NCBI GenBank assembly: GCA_964596325.1
Contig: CAZQSQ010000004.1
Span: 9,319 to 73,318 of the forward strand
From: JBAZJI01 sp964596325
GTDB lineage: Bacteria > Patescibacteriota > Minisyncoccia > Minisyncoccales > JAGOPM01
Length of the DNA: 64,000 nucleotides
Direction of reading: 5' to 3'
Position numbers and translations under genes: made by a program
Notes under the pieces: generated by a model
Told to the model about the DNA's origin: nothing
Databases searched by the model: none
The model's input: only the letters and a program-made list of their open reading frames with translations
Shown: positions 45,482 through 53,263 of the stretch, in pieces
Layout: every line of letters begins with the position of its first letter
Numbering within the stretch: position 1 is the stretch's first letter

Positions 45482-46675
45482 ATGAAAATTGCCACTGATT
45501 TAAGCAAAATTGAGGAGTTGCTGTCAAGGGGGGTGGAAGAATTGGTTGATGAAAGAAACCTTAAAGAAGCTCTTTTATCCGGTAAGCAATTGCGGGTGAA
45601 ATTAGGCATTGATCCAACCGGTAAAAAAATCCACCTTGGGCGCGCCACACAATTATGGAAGTTAAAAGATTTTCAGGATTTGGGGCATAAAATTGTTTTA
45701 ATTATTGGTGATTTTACCGCTACTATCGGAGATGCTTCTGATAAGGAGGCGATGCGCAAAGTTTTAAGCAAGGAAGAGGTAGAGGAAAATATGGTTGGGT
45801 ATTTAGAGCAGATGGGAAAGATAATTAATTTAAGAGAGGCGGAGGTTCATTATAATAGTGAATGGCACGATAAGCTCTCCGTCCGGGAATTGATTTCTAT
45901 TACCCAAAAATATACCGCCCAGCAAATGATTCAGCGTAGGAATTTCAAAGAGCGCTGGGAACAAGAAAAGCCGATCGGCTTACATGAAATTTTTTATCCA
46001 ATATTTCAAGGTTATGATTCGGTTGCTATTAAGGCTGATGTGGAGCTTGGCGGCCAGGACCAGCTTTTTAACTTGCAGGCCGGGAGATTTATACAGGAAC
46101 TTTATAAACAAAAACCCCAAAATATCATGATGTTAAAAATGATTTGGGGTTTAGATGGCCGTAAAATGTCGACTTCATGGGGCAATGTTATTAATATTAC
46201 CGACGAGCCCAATGATATGTTTGGCAAAATTATGTCTATGCGTGATGAATATATTATCGATTATTTTATCACCTGTACCCGCTATCCCTTGGAAAAAATA
46301 AAAGCTCTGGAGGAGGGTATAAAAAACGGCCAAAATCCCCGAGATGCCAAAGCTTTATTGGCTCAAGAGATTGTTTATTTGTATTATGGTCAAGAAGTAG
46401 CCCTAAAAGCTTTAGGGGAGTTTGAAAATATATTCAAAAACAAAGAAATTCCCCAAGATATTCCCGAGGTGGAAGTTGCCCAAAATAAGATTAATATTGT
46501 CGATTTGATTATTTTAGCTAAATTGGCCGAATCCAAACAAGAAGCCCGACGGCTTATTGAGCAGGGAGGAGTCAGGTTAAAATCCACAGTAATTGAAAAT
46601 TATAAACAAGAGGTGGATATCGTATCCGGTGATATTTTACAGGTAGGAAAGCGCCGGTTTATAAAGATTAAGTAA
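45482..46675 (+). CDS. tyrS: Tyrosyl-tRNA synthetase
   Basis: A 397-residue class I aminoacyl-tRNA synthetase. The HIGH-like motif appears in GIDPTGKKIHLGRA (near residue 45), KMSKS as GRKMSTSWGN (near residue 230), and an S4 RNA-binding domain closes the protein (ESKQEARRLIEQGGVRL). The length and motif spacing fit the TyrRS type with a C-terminal S4 domain. A TATAAT lies six bases before ATG, with no SD. Confidence 0.93.
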   Translation: MKIATDLSKIEELLSRGVEELVDERNLKEALLSGKQLRVKLGIDPTGKKIHLGRATQLWKLKDFQDLGHKIVLIIGDFTATIGDASDKEAMRKVLSKEEVEENMVGYLEQMGKIINLREAEVHYNSEWHDKLSVRELISITQKYTAQQMIQRRNFKERWEQEKPIGLHEIFYPIFQGYDSVAIKADVELGGQDQLFNLQAGRFIQELYKQKPQNIMMLKMIWGLDGRKMSTSWGNVINITDEPNDMFGKIMSMRDEYIIDYFITCTRYPLEKIKALEEGIKNGQNPRDAKALLAQEIVYLYYGQEVALKALGEFENIFKNKEIPQDIPEVEVAQNKINIVDLIILAKLAESKQEARRLIEQGGVRLKSTVIENYKQEVDIVSGDILQVGKRRFIKIK

Positions 46676-46680
46676 TAAAA

Positions 46681-46704
46681 AACCATCCGGCTAACCGGAT
46701 GGTT
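46681..46704. terminator. Bidirectional terminator between tyrS and the acidic protein gene
   Basis: AACCATCCGG-CTAA-CCGGATGGTT with A before and T after. Confidence 0.9.
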
Positions 46705-46706
46705 TT

Positions 46707-46907
46707 TTATATGTCGTCGTCGTGGTCGTTACTATCCTCTTCCTCAGCTTCCTTCTCTTCCACTTCTTCAGAACCTTCTCCAAAATCTTCCTCAATATCT
46801 AAATCCTCCCCATCTTCTTCTGAGCCATATTCTGTGTCATCATCTTCTTCATTGGTCATATCCCCCCAGAAAGAGTATATTTTATTTTCTTCTTCTTGGA
46901 AAAACAT
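46707..46907 (-). CDS. Very acidic small protein, 66 residues
   Basis: About half of the residues are Asp or Glu, in runs such as EEDDDTEYGSEEDGEDLDIEED broken by few hydrophobics; the N-terminus MFFQEEENKIYSFWG is the only aromatic part. It is certainly disordered alone and could mimic nucleic acid, bind cations or act as a partner of a basic protein. The gene is supported by a perfect-consensus promoter upstream and a terminator immediately downstream. No family is recognised. Confidence 0.65.
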   Translation of the reverse strand: MFFQEEENKIYSFWGDMTNEEDDDTEYGSEEDGEDLDIEEDFGEGSEEVEEKEAEEEDSNDHDDDI

Positions 46908-46958
46908 ATTTTTATGTATGCAAAAATATTATTTACTTATTTTTGTTATTCTTATGGG

Positions 46959-46986
46959 ATTATAGAAATTCTAAAAGCGCTGTCAA
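46959..46986 (-). promoter_or_regulatory. Consensus promoter of the acidic protein gene
   Basis: On the minus strand TTGACA (46986-46981), a 16-bp spacer and TATAAT (46964-46959). The -35 box overlaps the stop codon of ruvC. Both hexamers are perfect. Confidence 0.75.
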
Positions 46987-47495
46987 GTGTTTTTTAACAG
47001 CTTCTTGAGGTTGTAAGCATTAGCCAGGCAAATCGCCGCGCATAAGGCATCGGCCGCATCATCGGGGGAGGGTATGGATTTTAAGCCTAAAGCTAATTGA
47101 GCCATCCTCTGAATTTGCTTTTTATTAGCCCGCCCATAGCCAGTTAGGGCCATTTTGACTTGGTTAGGGGTAAATTCCTCGTAAGCAATATTATAATTGG
47201 CGCAAGCTAAAAGGGTCATGCCACGGGCTTGAGCTACCGTCATAGCGGTTTTGGCATTATTTTGAAAAAAAAGTTTTTCCACGGAGATAGCGTCCGGTTT
47301 ATGTTTTTTTATTAAGTAAACCAACCCTTCATAAATTTCCTTTAAGCGTAAAGCGTGGTCGGTTTTAGCCGAAGTTAAAATTACGCCACAATCAATGTAG
47401 CGTATTTTTTTAGGCGATTTTTTTGTTTGGGGTTCAAATTCGATTAAGCCAAACCCTGTCGTGGCGGTACCCGGGTCAATCCCAAGGATTAACAT
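46983..47495 (-). CDS. ruvC: Holliday junction endodeoxyribonuclease RuvC
   Basis: A 170-residue RNase H-fold resolvase. The four catalytic acids are visible: Asp in ILGIDPGTATTGFG, Glu in SVEKLFF and two Asp in PDDAADALCAA. RuvC cuts Holliday junctions held by RuvAB. It is the last gene of a yebC-ruvC pair read after ruvB is excluded by strand order (pilB, then ruvB, yebC, ruvC on the minus strand), a common grouping. It stops with TGA. Confidence 0.96.
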   Translation of the reverse strand: MLILGIDPGTATTGFGLIEFEPQTKKSPKKIRYIDCGVILTSAKTDHALRLKEIYEGLVYLIKKHKPDAISVEKLFFQNNAKTAMTVAQARGMTLLACANYNIAYEEFTPNQVKMALTGYGRANKKQIQRMAQLALGLKSIPSPDDAADALCAAICLANAYNLKKLLKNT

Positions 47496-47498
47496 ATT

Positions 47499-48218
47499 TT
47501 AGAAATTGACATTAGTATAAAGTTCTTGAACGTCATCATTATCATCAAGGGCCTCAAAAAGTTTTTCCAAAGAAGCTTGTTGCTCTGGGGTAATAGTTTT
47601 TTCTTCATTAGCGACCCAAACAATTGAAAATGATTTAACTTTCAATCCGCCAGCCTCCAAAGCCTTACGCACTGTATCAATGTTTTCTGGGGAGGTATAA
47701 ATTGTCATGGAGTTTTCTCCAAATTCAATATCATCAGCCCCGGCTTCAATAGCGGTCATTTCCAATTCTTCCTTTTTGGTCAAATCCGCCTCTATTTCTA
47801 TCATGCCCTTTTTAGAAAATTGCCATTTTAGGGCGCCTTCACCAACCAGTTTAGCGTCAAATTTAGTAGTAATCCTTTTTAACTCTCCTAAGGTGCGGTT
47901 TTTATTGTCAGTAATACCTTCAATCAAAATAGCTGCCTCTCCGGGCCCGATCATTTCAAATAAAAACGATTCTAAAATTTCCGCCTCTTCACCGCCACTG
48001 ATTTTTTTGATAATGCGCTCAATATTATCCTTAGGCATATTATATTGGCGCGCCTTTTCTATCAGCATTCTCAACTTGGTATTATGGTCGGGATTAGGCC
48101 CACCCTCCCGGACAGCCACACTAACTTCTCTATTTAATTTAGAAAAAATCTTGCCGCGTTTTGCGTCTTCTAAGCCTTTTTTATGTTTTACGGTTGCCCA
48201 ATGGGAATGACCTGACAT
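47499..48218 (-). CDS. YebC/PmpR-family regulatory or translation factor
   Basis: The 239-residue length and the N-terminal motif MSGHSHWATVKHKKGLEDAKRGKIFSKL identify the YebC family; GGPNPDHNTKLRMLIEKARQYNMPKDNIERIIKK follows as usual. Family members have been described as DNA-binding regulators and, more recently, as factors relieving ribosome stalling. It is located three bases upstream of ruvC, the typical neighbourhood. Confidence 0.95.
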   Translation of the reverse strand: MSGHSHWATVKHKKGLEDAKRGKIFSKLNREVSVAVREGGPNPDHNTKLRMLIEKARQYNMPKDNIERIIKKISGGEEAEILESFLFEMIGPGEAAILIEGITDNKNRTLGELKRITTKFDAKLVGEGALKWQFSKKGMIEIEADLTKKEELEMTAIEAGADDIEFGENSMTIYTSPENIDTVRKALEAGGLKVKSFSIVWVANEEKTITPEQQASLEKLFEALDDNDDVQELYTNVNF

Positions 48219-48269
48219 GGTATTAATAAATAATTTTCAAAATAGTTATTACAAGAAAATCGATTTTTG

Positions 48270-49280
48270 TCAAACTAAAGTTGAGCCGATTTTTTTCATT
48301 TTTAGGTATTCATAAGCTAGGCTTGTAACCTTTCTGCCCCTAGCGGTTCTTTCCAAGAATCCTAATTGCAATAAATAAGGCTCATAAATATCAATAATGC
48401 AATCCTCATCCTCGATAGTGGCGGCGGCTAAAGTTTTTAAGCCAACTGGACCGCCATCAAAAGCTTTAATGATAGTGGTGAGGATCTTTCGGTCCTCCGG
48501 CCCTAAACCGCGCGAATCTATTTCCATAAAATCAAAAACTTCTTTTACGGTTTGCGGCTCAATAATATCCAGATTGTTAACTTGGGCAAAATCTCGAACT
48601 CTTTTGAGTAAATGGTTGGCAATCCTCGGGGTAGCTCGGGAGCTTTGGGCAATAAGTTGGGCGGCTTGAGCGGTGATGGCAATGTTAAGTATTTGGGCGG
48701 ATTTTAGAATTATTTCCAATAATTCCTGCTCCGTATAGGGGTTTAATTGAAAAGTGGCTCCAAATCTTGAACGCAAAGGGGAGGAGAGATTGGCAATGCG
48801 GGTGGTTGCGGCAATGAGGGTAAATTTTGGAAGATTAATCTCCATATTTTGTGCCATTGGCCCACTGCCTACTATCAAATCAAGCTTAAAATCCTCCATA
48901 GCAGGATAAATTAATTCTTCACAGATAGTATTAAGCCTATGGATTTCATCAATGAATAAAACATCCCCCTCGCTTAAATTGCTTAAAATGCTGGCCAAGT
49001 CTCCGCTTTTACGCAGTGCTGGCCCGGAAGTCACATGGATATTGACATCGCGTTGTTTTGCGATAATATAGGAGAGCGTAGTTTTGCCTAGGCCGGGATT
49101 GCCATAAAGGAGGATGTGGTCCAAAGCTTCAGATCTCTTCTTAGAGGCCCCTATCATTATTTGTAGGGTTTTTTTAACCTTTTCTTGGCCAATATAATCA
49201 CTCCAATTTTTCGGTCTTAATTGGTTATCAAGAGCAGGGAGGGCTGATATGTGGTTTTGGGTATTACTATTGACAAACAT
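48270..49280 (-). CDS. ruvB: Holliday junction branch-migration helicase RuvB
   Basis: A 336-residue AAA+ motor. Walker A is GNPGLGKTTLSYIIA, Walker B is LFIDEIHRL, sensor 1 is in LIAATTR and the arginine finger region in SSPLRSRFG; the C-terminal winged helix ends with GFLERTARGRKVT. It works with RuvA (59562) and RuvC (46983). The start codon lies close to a divergent promoter for a predicted ncRNA. Confidence 0.96.
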   Translation of the reverse strand: MFVNSNTQNHISALPALDNQLRPKNWSDYIGQEKVKKTLQIMIGASKKRSEALDHILLYGNPGLGKTTLSYIIAKQRDVNIHVTSGPALRKSGDLASILSNLSEGDVLFIDEIHRLNTICEELIYPAMEDFKLDLIVGSGPMAQNMEINLPKFTLIAATTRIANLSSPLRSRFGATFQLNPYTEQELLEIILKSAQILNIAITAQAAQLIAQSSRATPRIANHLLKRVRDFAQVNNLDIIEPQTVKEVFDFMEIDSRGLGPEDRKILTTIIKAFDGGPVGLKTLAAATIEDEDCIIDIYEPYLLQLGFLERTARGRKVTSLAYEYLKMKKIGSTLV

Positions 49281-49298
49281 TATAATATAGGTTATAGT
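49270..49298 (+). promoter_or_regulatory. Promoter of the predicted ncRNA between ruvB and pilB
   Basis: TTGACA (49270-49275), a 17-bp spacer and TATAGT (49293-49298). The -35 box lies within the first codons of ruvB, on the opposite strand. Confidence 0.55.
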
Positions 49299-49304
49299 AT
49301 GTCA

Positions 49305-49462
49305 GCAGCAAGAGAAGTGCGAAAAGTGGCTCTTGAGCTGGGGAAATAGGGATTATTCTTAGAAATGGACGTTTTGGCTTCGGCTGGAGCGCTCCTCGGA
49401 ATAATTTCGAACTTTGAGCTTCAAGCTAAAGTAAATCCCCCCAGCTCAAGGGCTGTTTTTTT
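49305..49462 (+). ncRNA. Predicted structured ncRNA, three-way junction
   Basis: The gap between ruvB and the PilB-like gene holds no ORF but folds as follows: P1 pairs 49329-49343 with 49439-49453 (15 consecutive pairs, one G-U); P2 pairs 49351-49358 with 49399-49406 and is capped by a GC-rich hairpin with a TTCG tetraloop; P3 pairs 49411-49415 with 49428-49432 and continues with AGC/GCT. A run of seven T (49456-49462) follows P1 directly. With the promoter at 49270-49298 this gives a transcript of about 158 nt. It matches neither the unbranched 6S fold nor the SRP RNA motifs that I know. Expression is inferred. Confidence 0.55.
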
Positions 49463-50759
49463 ATTGTCCCACAACTCTTTGCACTTCCTCTAAAGAGGTT
49501 ATACCTTCTATAACTTTTAAGATCCCGTCTTGGCGCATAGTTACTAAGCCTTTGTCTTGCGCCATTTTTTTAATTTTAATTGTAGAATTTTCCTTGACGA
49601 TACAATCCTTCATTTCATTATCCAAGAAAAACATTTCATAAAGCCCGATACGGCCAACATATCCCGTGTTATTGCATTTTGGGCAGCCTACGGGGTGAGG
49701 GAGCTTTAATTCTTTGTTGAAATTTTTCGGTTCAATGTTGTGAGGTAATCCTTTTATCTCTTCCTTGAGTGCATCGTATTCTTGGGCGGAGATTTTTTGT
49801 TTTTTGGCGCAAGCTGGGCAGATTTTTCTCGCCAAGCGTTGGGCCACAACCAAATTAAGCGCTGGGGCGATGTTTTGCGGTAAGGCTCCTAAAGCCATAA
49901 GACGATTAATGGCGCCAACAGAATCATTAGTGTGTAGGGTAGCTAAAACCAAATGCCCGGTCAGGGCAGCTTGAATAGCTGTCTGGCAAGTTTCGTTGTC
50001 GCGGATTTCCCCAACCAAGATAACATCAGGGTCTTGTCGAACAATAGCCTTTAAGCCTTCGGCAAAAGAATAACCCTTTTCCAAATCTATCTGGGTTTGG
50101 GTAATATCCTCCAGGCGGTATTCGATCGGGTCTTCAATAGTGATTATTTTGACCGTGGGATCTTGGAGACGCTTCAAGATTGCATAAAGCGTGGTAGTTT
50201 TGCCCGAACCAGTTGGACCAGTGACTAAAATCAACCCATTAGGTTGGGCAATAGCCTTTTCGAAATTTTTCAAAATATCCGGGCGGATGCCCAAGTCGGT
50301 TAAATCAAGAATATTTTCAGAATTTAATATCCTAATAACAATAGAGTCTCCATAATTGGAGGGGATAAGAGAGACGCGGGCTTCAATCTGTTTTTTTCCG
50401 ATGCTTATGGCGAAGCGTCCATCTTGGGGCTTATTAATTACATTGAATTTAATGCCGGAAAGAAGTTTGATGCGGGAATAAATAGTTTTGGCCACCTCAG
50501 GGTTTATTTGGGCCGCGTCTTGAAGTAGGCCATCCACCCGAAAACGGATTTTAGAATCGGATTCTTCGGGCTCGATATGAATGTCGGAGGCGCGCAAAGC
50601 AATAGCTGTGGCTAAAAGCGAGGCCAACAAAAGGGTGATATCGTGGCCTTTTTCCGCTTCAAAAAAATTCTTAAAATCACCAATGCTGCTGATGACAGAA
50701 GAGAGCCGGTTAAAATAATTCTCTTCTATAATAAACTCTTCGGTGATTTTTGAATTCAT
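49461..50759 (-). CDS. PilB/GspE-like type IV pilus assembly ATPase
   Basis: A 432-residue secretion ATPase without the N-terminal MshEN domains. The N2 region (ASDIHIEPEESDSKIRFRVDG) is followed by Walker A GPTGSGKTTTLYAIL, the Asp and His boxes (ITIEDPIEYRLE, VLATLHTND), Walker B RQDPDVILVGEIRD, and the zinc site CPAC...CPKC near residues 320-375. It should power pilus extension or pseudopilus assembly. The upstream DHH-like gene overlaps by four bases, so they are coupled. No other type IV pilus genes are in this window. Confidence 0.92.
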   Translation of the reverse strand: MNSKITEEFIIEENYFNRLSSVISSIGDFKNFFEAEKGHDITLLLASLLATAIALRASDIHIEPEESDSKIRFRVDGLLQDAAQINPEVAKTIYSRIKLLSGIKFNVINKPQDGRFAISIGKKQIEARVSLIPSNYGDSIVIRILNSENILDLTDLGIRPDILKNFEKAIAQPNGLILVTGPTGSGKTTTLYAILKRLQDPTVKIITIEDPIEYRLEDITQTQIDLEKGYSFAEGLKAIVRQDPDVILVGEIRDNETCQTAIQAALTGHLVLATLHTNDSVGAINRLMALGALPQNIAPALNLVVAQRLARKICPACAKKQKISAQEYDALKEEIKGLPHNIEPKNFNKELKLPHPVGCPKCNNTGYVGRIGLYEMFFLDNEMKDCIVKENSTIKIKKMAQDKGLVTMRQDGILKVIEGITSLEEVQRVVGQ

Positions 50760-51844
50760 AATATATTGATAATTATTGTTTTAGCTTGGTTTTCGTCTTT
50801 GTCGCTTACACTGCAAAGCAAGACATTTCCCTTAGTCTCTCCGCCCAAAATTTGCCACGCATTTCTGATTTTTTCCGGGTTTTGGAAATAGAGAAGTATA
50901 TCGAAGCTGTCTTTATTATTAGGTTTTTGCCACATTATGGCAAATCCCGGAAAATTAAACCTAGGATTTTGTTTGATTAAAGCTGCCACTTCAGCCACAT
51001 TTTTTGCGCTTGAGCCAGTTGCCAAAAAGTCTTCCGCGCTTATATAAAATAAAGGAATATTTGATTTTAGGTCAATTTCCATGCTTTGCATTGCCCGAGC
51101 CACAAATCTTGCCCTCTGGCCATGCCCCTCCGCTTGGGCCAAATTGGCAAAAGCTGGTTTAAGGGCGGGCTCTTCCTCTGGGCTGGGGGAATTTTTTTTC
51201 CCAGCCAAAAATTCCAATATCTCCAGTAACTTTTCTTGGCTGCCACCTTTTTGGGCAAAAGAAACCGCACTCTCTTTTAAGAGATTAATAGCTTTTTCAT
51301 CGAGTAAAGTTTTATCTAAAAAGGAAGCAATAATGATTTGGGCCAAAGGGTTGTCTTTAAGGATGTTAACCTGCCCAAAGGTTTCGGCTTCCAGATTATT
51401 ATTAATATTAATAATGGGTTTCTCGTAAAAAAGTTTGAAATTATCTTCGGCAAAATCCTCCAAGGTGGCCAAATTATCAACCCCGATTGTGATTAATAAA
51501 TCAAACTCCGGCGGTTGGATTTCATTGGCCAAGGAGATATCTTCGGGAGAAATCGAACCGTTTTTATAATCAATAAAAATATTGAGCTTATCCCTGTCTT
51601 TTTCGTAGTATATTTGGGAAATGTCGCGTCCGTTGGTATTAATAGTCAGGTGCGCCTTGCATTCCGAGGATTCCAAGGGTGGCAGGATATTTTCCTTTAC
51701 GATATTTGCATTCTTACCCATATTATTTAGAATATGGGCAAGCGCTAAGGCCGCATTAAAGCTTTCCGGCTCATTAGGGTTGGCCGGAATGATTAGGATA
51801 GTCTCTGAGCGCGAGATGAGGTTTTTTATCCTCTCCTCCTGCAT
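50756..51844 (-). CDS. Degenerate DHH-like protein coupled to pilB
   Basis: A 362-residue cytoplasmic protein. Its first 45 residues (ILIIPANPNEPESFNAALALAHILNNMGKNANIV) follow the opening of DHH phosphoesterases, where the metal-binding HxxPDxD loop should be; here it is NPNEPES, so the metal ligands are absent. A strand LLITIGVDN corresponds to the second metal site, likewise without the DHH triad. It therefore seems to keep the fold but not the chemistry, and may bind a nucleotide such as c-di-AMP or serve as a pilus regulator. This reading is by pattern only. A TATAAT ends 11 bases before ATG. Confidence 0.55.
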   Translation of the reverse strand: MQEERIKNLISRSETILIIPANPNEPESFNAALALAHILNNMGKNANIVKENILPPLESSECKAHLTINTNGRDISQIYYEKDRDKLNIFIDYKNGSISPEDISLANEIQPPEFDLLITIGVDNLATLEDFAEDNFKLFYEKPIININNNLEAETFGQVNILKDNPLAQIIIASFLDKTLLDEKAINLLKESAVSFAQKGGSQEKLLEILEFLAGKKNSPSPEEEPALKPAFANLAQAEGHGQRARFVARAMQSMEIDLKSNIPLFYISAEDFLATGSSAKNVAEVAALIKQNPRFNFPGFAIMWQKPNNKDSFDILLYFQNPEKIRNAWQILGGETKGNVLLCSVSDKDENQAKTIIINIL

Positions 51845-51855
51845 AAATCCCTGAA

Positions 51856-51884
51856 ATTATATGGTAAAAAAGGCCAAAAGTCAA
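51856..51884 (-). promoter_or_regulatory. Promoter of the DHH-like-pilB operon, inside tsaE
   Basis: On the minus strand TTGACT (51884-51879), a 17-bp spacer and TATAAT (51861-51856). The start codon (51844) follows after 11 bases, so the leader would be about five nucleotides. Confidence 0.65.
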
Positions 51885-52340
51885 TTAAAGGAAAAAAAGG
51901 AATTTTCCTCCAAATCCTTAACCCAGACTCGAAAAATAGCTGAGCGGCTGTTAAGAGAGATAATGCAAGATAAGCCGAAGGCCGGTGCATCTTGCTTAGC
52001 TCTTTTTGGGGATTTGGGTAGCGGAAAGACTACTTTTACTAAAAGTTTAGCTAAAAAATTAGGGATAAAACAAAATATAAATAGCCCGACTTTTGTAATT
52101 TTCCGAAAATATCCAATTCCTATCAAAAAGGGCTTTTCTCATTTTTTCCATTTTGACTGTTATCGGTTAAAAACGGCCCAAGAGGCGGAGGCTTTGGGGT
52201 TTTCCGAGATAATTTCCAATCCAAGTAATTTTGTGGTTTTGGAATGGCCGGAAAATATCCAGTCATTATTGCCATCCTCCTGCCGGCAAGCCTTTTTTGA
52301 ATATATTGATCCTAAAACAAGAAAGATTACCATTCATTAA
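51861..52340 (+). CDS. tsaE: tRNA threonylcarbamoyladenosine biosynthesis ATPase TsaE
   Basis: A 159-residue P-loop protein with Walker A GDLGSGKTTFTKSLAKKLG at about residues 50-68, the NSPTFVIFRKY switch region and the HFDCYRL and VLEWPEN motifs of the family. It drives the TsaBD complex in making t6A at position 37 of ANN-decoding tRNAs. An extra basic segment of about 30 residues precedes the domain. It begins 16 bp from the divergent DHH-like gene and runs into the exonuclease gene one base later. Confidence 0.93.
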   Translation: MVKKAKSQLKEKKEFSSKSLTQTRKIAERLLREIMQDKPKAGASCLALFGDLGSGKTTFTKSLAKKLGIKQNINSPTFVIFRKYPIPIKKGFSHFFHFDCYRLKTAQEAEALGFSEIISNPSNFVVLEWPENIQSLLPSSCRQAFFEYIDPKTRKITIH

Positions 52341-52341
52341 A

Positions 52342-53217
52342 ATGAAATCCGATCGTCTAATAATTTTAGATTCCAATTCTTTGGTGCACAGGAGCTATCA
52401 CGCCTTGCCGCCCCTAACCTTGAGCAATGGGGAAGCGGTACAGGCGGTTTATGGTTTTATGGCAATGTTTTTGAAGGCGATTAAGGATTTAGACCCGCAA
52501 TACGTTTTGGCTTGTTTTGATGTGGCGGGCAAAAATTTTCGCCACGAGGTTTATCAAGAATACAAAGCGCATCGGGCCAAAGCGCCAGATGATTTGTATT
52601 CCCAAATTCCCCACGTTCAAAAAATTTTGAAAGTATTTGGTGTGCCCATTATGGGAGTCTCGGGTTTTGAGGCAGACGATCTGATTGCCACACTGGCCGT
52701 GCAGGCGCAAGGGCAGGGGTGCGAAGTTTATATTGTCAGCGGGGACTTAGACAATACCCAATCAGTAAATGATAAAATAAAAGTTTACGGCTTGGGCGGC
52801 AAGGGCATTAAAGACACTTTGATTTATGATGCGCTAAAAGTTCGGGAGAGGTTTGGCGTTAATCCCGATCAAGTTGTCGATTATAAGGCAATAGCCGGGG
52901 ATGCTTCGGATAATATCCCCGGCGGTAAGGGCCTTGGCCCCAAGTTTGCCCAAGAGCTATTGGCGCAATATAAAGGCATTAAGGAGATATTTGCTTTAAT
53001 TGAAAGCGGCGAGGCCTGGGATTTGAATCAAAAAACCAAAGATTTGCTACTCAAAAATAAAAGTTTAATCGAGCTTTCTTATAAGCTGGCAGCTGCGCGG
53101 CTCGATGCGCCCGTTACCTTCAAAAAAGAAGAGTGCATCTGGGGGAAATTTGAAAAGGCTAAAGTTGAAGCAATATTTAAGGAGTATAAGTTTTTTAGCT
53201 TAATTAACAGGCTTTAA
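52342..53217 (+). CDS. 5'-3' exonuclease (DNA polymerase I N-terminal domain type)
   Basis: A 291-residue FEN-family nuclease. The start is the ATG one base after the tsaE stop; the longer open frame overlaps tsaE. ILDSNSLVHRSYHALP, ACFDVAGKNFRHEVYQEYKAHR, the acidic cluster FEADDLIATLA, and the helix-hairpin-helix region AGDASDNIPGGKGLGPKFA are all visible. It should remove RNA primers and flaps. No polymerase domain is attached, so it is the free-standing form or a domain split from Pol I. Confidence 0.92.
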   Translation: MKSDRLIILDSNSLVHRSYHALPPLTLSNGEAVQAVYGFMAMFLKAIKDLDPQYVLACFDVAGKNFRHEVYQEYKAHRAKAPDDLYSQIPHVQKILKVFGVPIMGVSGFEADDLIATLAVQAQGQGCEVYIVSGDLDNTQSVNDKIKVYGLGGKGIKDTLIYDALKVRERFGVNPDQVVDYKAIAGDASDNIPGGKGLGPKFAQELLAQYKGIKEIFALIESGEAWDLNQKTKDLLLKNKSLIELSYKLAAARLDAPVTFKKEECIWGKFEKAKVEAIFKEYKFFSLINRL

Positions 53218-53263
53218 TGGTGCCAAGGGCGATAACTTATGGTAAGATTCAATCGACCACACA

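Noticed and set aside
49305..49462. 6S RNA or SRP RNA identity for the predicted ncRNA
   Set aside because: 6S RNA is an unbranched rod with a central bubble, and SRP RNA needs the GGAA-type tetraloop and its internal loop motif; neither is visible.
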